From assembly GCA_963281255.1 (NCBI GenBank), contig OY725490.1, forward strand, positions 1,240,001 to 1,304,000: a stretch of 64,000 nucleotides of DNA. The letters run 5' to 3'. The DNA comes from Aphrocallistes beatrix. Its lineage: Eukaryota > Porifera > Hexactinellida > Sceptrulophora > Aphrocallistidae. A program made the translations under genes and the position numbers. This document shows, in pieces, positions 60,979 to 64,000 of the stretch. The notes below the pieces were generated by a model that saw nothing but the letters and a program-made list of their open reading frames with translations, made no database searches and was not told the origin of the DNA. Within the stretch, counting starts at the first letter, position 1, and the number at the start of each line of letters is the position of its first letter.

Positions 60979-61698
60979 CAAGCGCACTTAGATAGGTTGC
61001 GCTGCGCGGCTGGCGGACACAAACTGTTCTCCAGGGCGCCAAGGCTCACATTTATTAGGTATATGGTAGATAACACCTCTAAATACGCCTGTCTTACTGT
61101 TATAATCACTCGAAAATCACCATATTTGTCAATTTTTCAATTTTTTTACAGCTCCCCTGTACTAATTTGTTGGGGAATTCCTGGGCAAAGTGATTAAGCA
61201 GAGTTCCCAAATGACAGATTTAAAAATTTATAGAAACTAGCGGACACTTTGTGTCCGCCGGAGGCTCCCTTCGGTCGCCTGGGGTCACATTGGTTAATTA
61301 TAAGAGAGATAGCATCTCTAAATATGTCTGTCCAACTGTGAAAATCGATATCACTCGAAAAATCACCAAATTTGTCAATTTTAAAATTTTTGATGCGTAA
61401 TGATGACGTCATAACAAAATGATGAGTCATCATTTTTTGATGATAGTTGCACAATATGTGAGGTATGTTAGTATACAGATTCTATTAAAATTTCAGCTTT
61501 CTATCTCCTATAATGGCTGAGTTATGCTCGAATAACTCTGTTGCTTAACTTTTAAAAATGTGACAATGACGTCATAATTCCATGATGAGTCGACATTTTG
61601 CTCTGAACTCAGAACTTACTGGAGCCATAGCCAAAAGACTCTCACATGCCAAAAATCAGCTTTCTATGACCGGCAGTTTCTTCAATCAATTCGTTACA
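60979..61698 (+). mobile_element. Two hairpin-headed repeats in tandem, one truncated
   Basis: First a partial copy, about 60979-61150 (head ACAAGCGCACTTAGATAGG, then body to TCAATTTTT). Then an almost complete copy, 61238-61698, with hairpin GGACACTTTGTGTCC, CTCCCTTCGGTCGCCTGG, TGACGTCAT twice, and tail TTCTTCAATCAATTCGTTAC followed by (TA)n. Confidence 0.75.
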
Positions 61699-61735
61699 GA
61701 TATATATATACATGTATATAAATATATATATATAT

Positions 61736-62226
61736 ATCAGGGTTGAAACCGAATAGTTGATTATTCGGTTCGACCAAATATTATTTGCAAATAATTGATA
61801 TTTGGTTTGTAACCAAATATCATTATTTGGTATTTGTTTGAGAACCAAATAATTTGGTCAACCGAATAATTTGGTCAACCGAATATTTGGTCAACCGAAT
61901 ATTTGGTCAACCGAATAATTTGGTCAACCGAATATCTGGTCAAACAAATAACTTGCAAGCTTTCCCAATACAATCACACGTTCTTACATGAGGTGGTCCG
62001 AACACAAATTAATATAACAGGCCTACTTATACTTGATTATATTTTTGTATAAATATTTATATAATAGATAAAAATTTATGCAAAAATATAATCAAGTATT
62101 ATTTGGTTAACCAAATTATTCGGTAGACCAAATATTCGGTTGACCAAATATTCGGTGAACCAAATTATTTGGTCTGACCATTATTCGGTTAAAATGATAT
62201 TTGGTTGAAGCGGTTTCAACCTTGAT
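61736..62226. mobile_element. MITE with tandem TTGGTCAACCGAATA repeats
   Basis: Ends TCAGGGTTGAAACC and GGTTTCAACCTTGA. The left arm has about five tandem units of TTGGTCAACCGAATA(A/T) at about 61852-61940; the right arm has complementary ACCAAATATTCGGT units. The centre is an AT-rich palindrome. Surrounded by (TA)n. Confidence 0.85.
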
Positions 62227-62233
62227 ATATATA

Positions 62234-62420
62234 CAGTCGACTCTGCTTAATAGGGCCACTGTTTAATCGGGTCAGCCGCTTAATCGGGCCACTTTTGGCA
62301 GGACCGGAATAGCTCTCACACATAGAAGCTAATACAAAATATTTTCGGTTAATAGGGTCCTCCGCTTAATCGGTGCAAAATGTCCTCTGACCGATGTAGC
62401 CTATTAAGCGGAGTCGACTG
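62234..62420. mobile_element. 'GCTTAATNGGG' MITE
   Basis: CAGTCGACTCTGCTTAATAG ... CTATTAAGCGGAGTCGACTG with TA on both sides, eight bases from the preceding MITE. Another worn copy of the family is at 63099-63242. Confidence 0.85.
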
Positions 62421-62445
62421 TATATATACGTATATATAAATAAAT

Positions 62446-62904
62446 ACAAGCGCGCTTCGCTTGCTTGCGCTGCGCGGCTGGCAGACACTTTGTGTCCGCC
62501 GGAGGCTCCCTTCGGTCGCCTGTGGTCACCATTGATTAATTATAAGGGAAATAACATCTCTAAATACGTCTGTCCCACTGGTCTAATCGATACCGCACGA
62601 AAAATCACCAAAAATATCAATTTTTAAAATTTTGATGAGTAATGATGACGTTATAAAAAAGTGATGAGTCATGTTAGTATACACATTTTATTAAAATTTC
62701 AGCCTTATATCTCCTATAATGGCTGAGTTATGCTCGAATAACTGTATTGCTTAACTTTTAAAAATGTGACAATGACGTCATAATTCCATGATGAGTCGAC
62801 ATTTACTCTGAGCTCAGAACTTACTGGAGCCATAGCCAAAAGACTCCCACATGCCAAAAAATCAGCTTTCTGTGACTGGCAGTTTCTTCAATCAATTCGT
62901 TACA
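62446..62904 (+). mobile_element. Hairpin-headed dispersed repeat, full copy
   Basis: Begins ACAAGCGCGCTTCGCTTGCT, has CAGACACTTTGTGTCCGCCG and CTCCCTTCGGTCGCC, and ends TTCTTCAATCAATTCGTTAC before (TA)n. A short deletion around the GATGAGTCAT site. Confidence 0.85.
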
Positions 62905-64000
62905 GATATAGATATATATAAACATTAATCGAGTTTTAATAGAAAGGATATGTACCTCTGTCCCAATGCATTGTTTGTCTTCGCAGAAATGAAACTCTCC
63001 TGGATCTAACTCATCAGTGTGAAATCATCAGTAACCTTGTTCTCCGCTTATATGAGTAGTCTCAGTTGTCCATGTCCCAAACTCTACATTAAAATATACA
63101 ATCAACTCCGCTTAATTGGGACAAGTCTCCAGGAACGGAATGGTTCCCTTACATAGAAACTAATACTAAAATTCATCGGTTAATTGCTTAATTGGGACAA
63201 AATATCCGGGACCAAAGTCTCCAGATTAAGCGGAGTCACCTGACTTTGATTTCTTACTCTGAAGTTAAAAAAGAAGAAGAATTAAATGAATAATAACGAC
63301 AATTAATTATAAAATACAATAAAAGGAAGCTACCACTGATACACAATGCTAATGATGCCAAAGATCAAATTATCCAATGAGATGAGTGAATCATTGATAA
63401 AAAGATAAACGCTAAATCATTAGATTAGAAATAAAAGAAATAATACTCTGTGAGAGGTATTAAGTCATGGAATGCGGTGGAATAAATAAAAGAAATTGAT
63501 AAGGATGAGTTTCTGTCCGTCGCCCACAGACTCCATTCCTAGGTTCTGCCAGGAGTCAGACCTGGCGGAGAACTCGCACTGGGGTCCGGGGAGAGACCGC
63601 ATCACGCGCTTCTAGTTCATGGGGCCAGACCCTATCAAGATTCTGTGTTACAATCGTGTAGCCAATGGAATGGCGTGAAAGAACGAGTGCGGTCCGGTCG
63701 CTAAGTTTATGCGGCCCGCGGGGTTCGTTTGGAAAGGGCATGAATGCGGCCCGAATAATTTTCTAGGACACTTTTAGCCCTTACTTGAGTGGAGTAGATT
63801 TATTTTTCCATTCATAAATCCCTTTCTATAATTCTATAATGGCATTGTACTCCAAGTACATATTTAATTACTGAGAAAATCCAGGTAGAATGCATCTTGC
63901 AGAGTTCAATTATACATTATCATGGTAGCAAAAACATTCTCAAATTTTGTGGCACGCCAAGTCGGCTCAAAGTTTCACTGCGGCCCGAAAGCTAACTTTT
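62905..64000. other. Repeat-like end of the window
   Basis: Contains the MITE at 63099-63242. From about 63500 a GC-richer segment (GTGCGGTCCGGTCGC, TGCGGCCCG repeated at about 63720, 63750 and 63985) looks like part of an unidentified transposon. No supported gene. Confidence 0.4.

Noticed and set aside
61840-61945. CRISPR-like array
   Set aside because: Tandem units have no unique spacers, lie inside inverted MITE ends, and the DNA is eukaryotic.
63556-63741. 61-residue minus frame in the GC-richer end
   Set aside because: Lies in a repeat-like segment with TGCGGCCCG copies; no motif.

Overview
The window looks like nuclear DNA of an early-branching animal. A demosponge is my best guess, but I cannot prove it from the sequence. 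The evidence: AT-rich DNA; animal-type genes with short GT-AG introns; symmetric phase-1 Ig-like and fibronectin III (FN3) exons; an intronless NACHT/leucine-rich-repeat NLR protein; an LRAT-domain protein; coiled-coil/NHL (TRIM-like) relatives; and very many short inverted-repeat transposons (MITEs) and (TA)n tracts.

The main content is a cluster of at least five, perhaps six, related single-pass receptor genes across about 1-46 kb, on both strands. I call them A, B, C, D, E and F. Typical layout: signal peptide, Ig-like domain, FN3 (one phase 1-1 exon, 'FN3A'), a second FN3 split over two exons ('FN3B'), a Pro/Thr/Ser stalk, a transmembrane helix, and a short tail built from microexons. A (96-1815, +, 5' end outside the window) and B (2149-6862, +) may be one gene. 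C is 8165-12013 (-), D 14832-21332 (+), E 27514-36887 (-, with three tandem FN3A exons) and F 38651-45642 (+, two Ig-like domains and no FN3). For C, D, E and F I rebuilt complete exon chains whose phases and total lengths are in frame (475, 460, 681 and 460 aa).

The most interesting point is the tails. B, C and E carry an ITIM-consensus tyrosine (LHYLDI or VMYAEL) followed 22-23 residues later by an ITSM-consensus tyrosine (TSYANI or TKYSEI) behind a conserved PP-x-IPP linker. F carries VTYSQV plus TNYVDI, and D carries a YxxM instead. This is the tail grammar of vertebrate paired or inhibitory immune receptors, and resembles what has been reported for the Hydractinia Alr allorecognition proteins. 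The FN3 exons are nearly identical between genes while the Ig exons differ, which suggests gene conversion or recent exon duplication beside diversification of the distal domain.

Other genes: a broken coiled-coil/NHL copy (22.7-23.9 kb, -) and a second copy that keeps the start but has lost the propeller (47.5-48.1 kb, -); an LRAT/NlpC-P60-type gene in two exons (24623-25408, +) with Asp replacing one catalytic His; a 1119-residue NLR (50368-53727, -); and a small protein with a possible Ig-like fold and a Pro-rich tail (59861-60316, -).

Most of the rest is repeats. There is a roughly 480-bp family with a GC-rich hairpin head and a tail reading towards TTCTTCAATCAATTCGTTACA (given in part), plus several MITE families, Tc1/mariner, pogo-like and hAT remnants, and fold-back elements. 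No rRNA, tRNA or CRISPR was recognised. All calls are from reading alone; splice sites are inferred from consensus, phase and comparison between paralogues.
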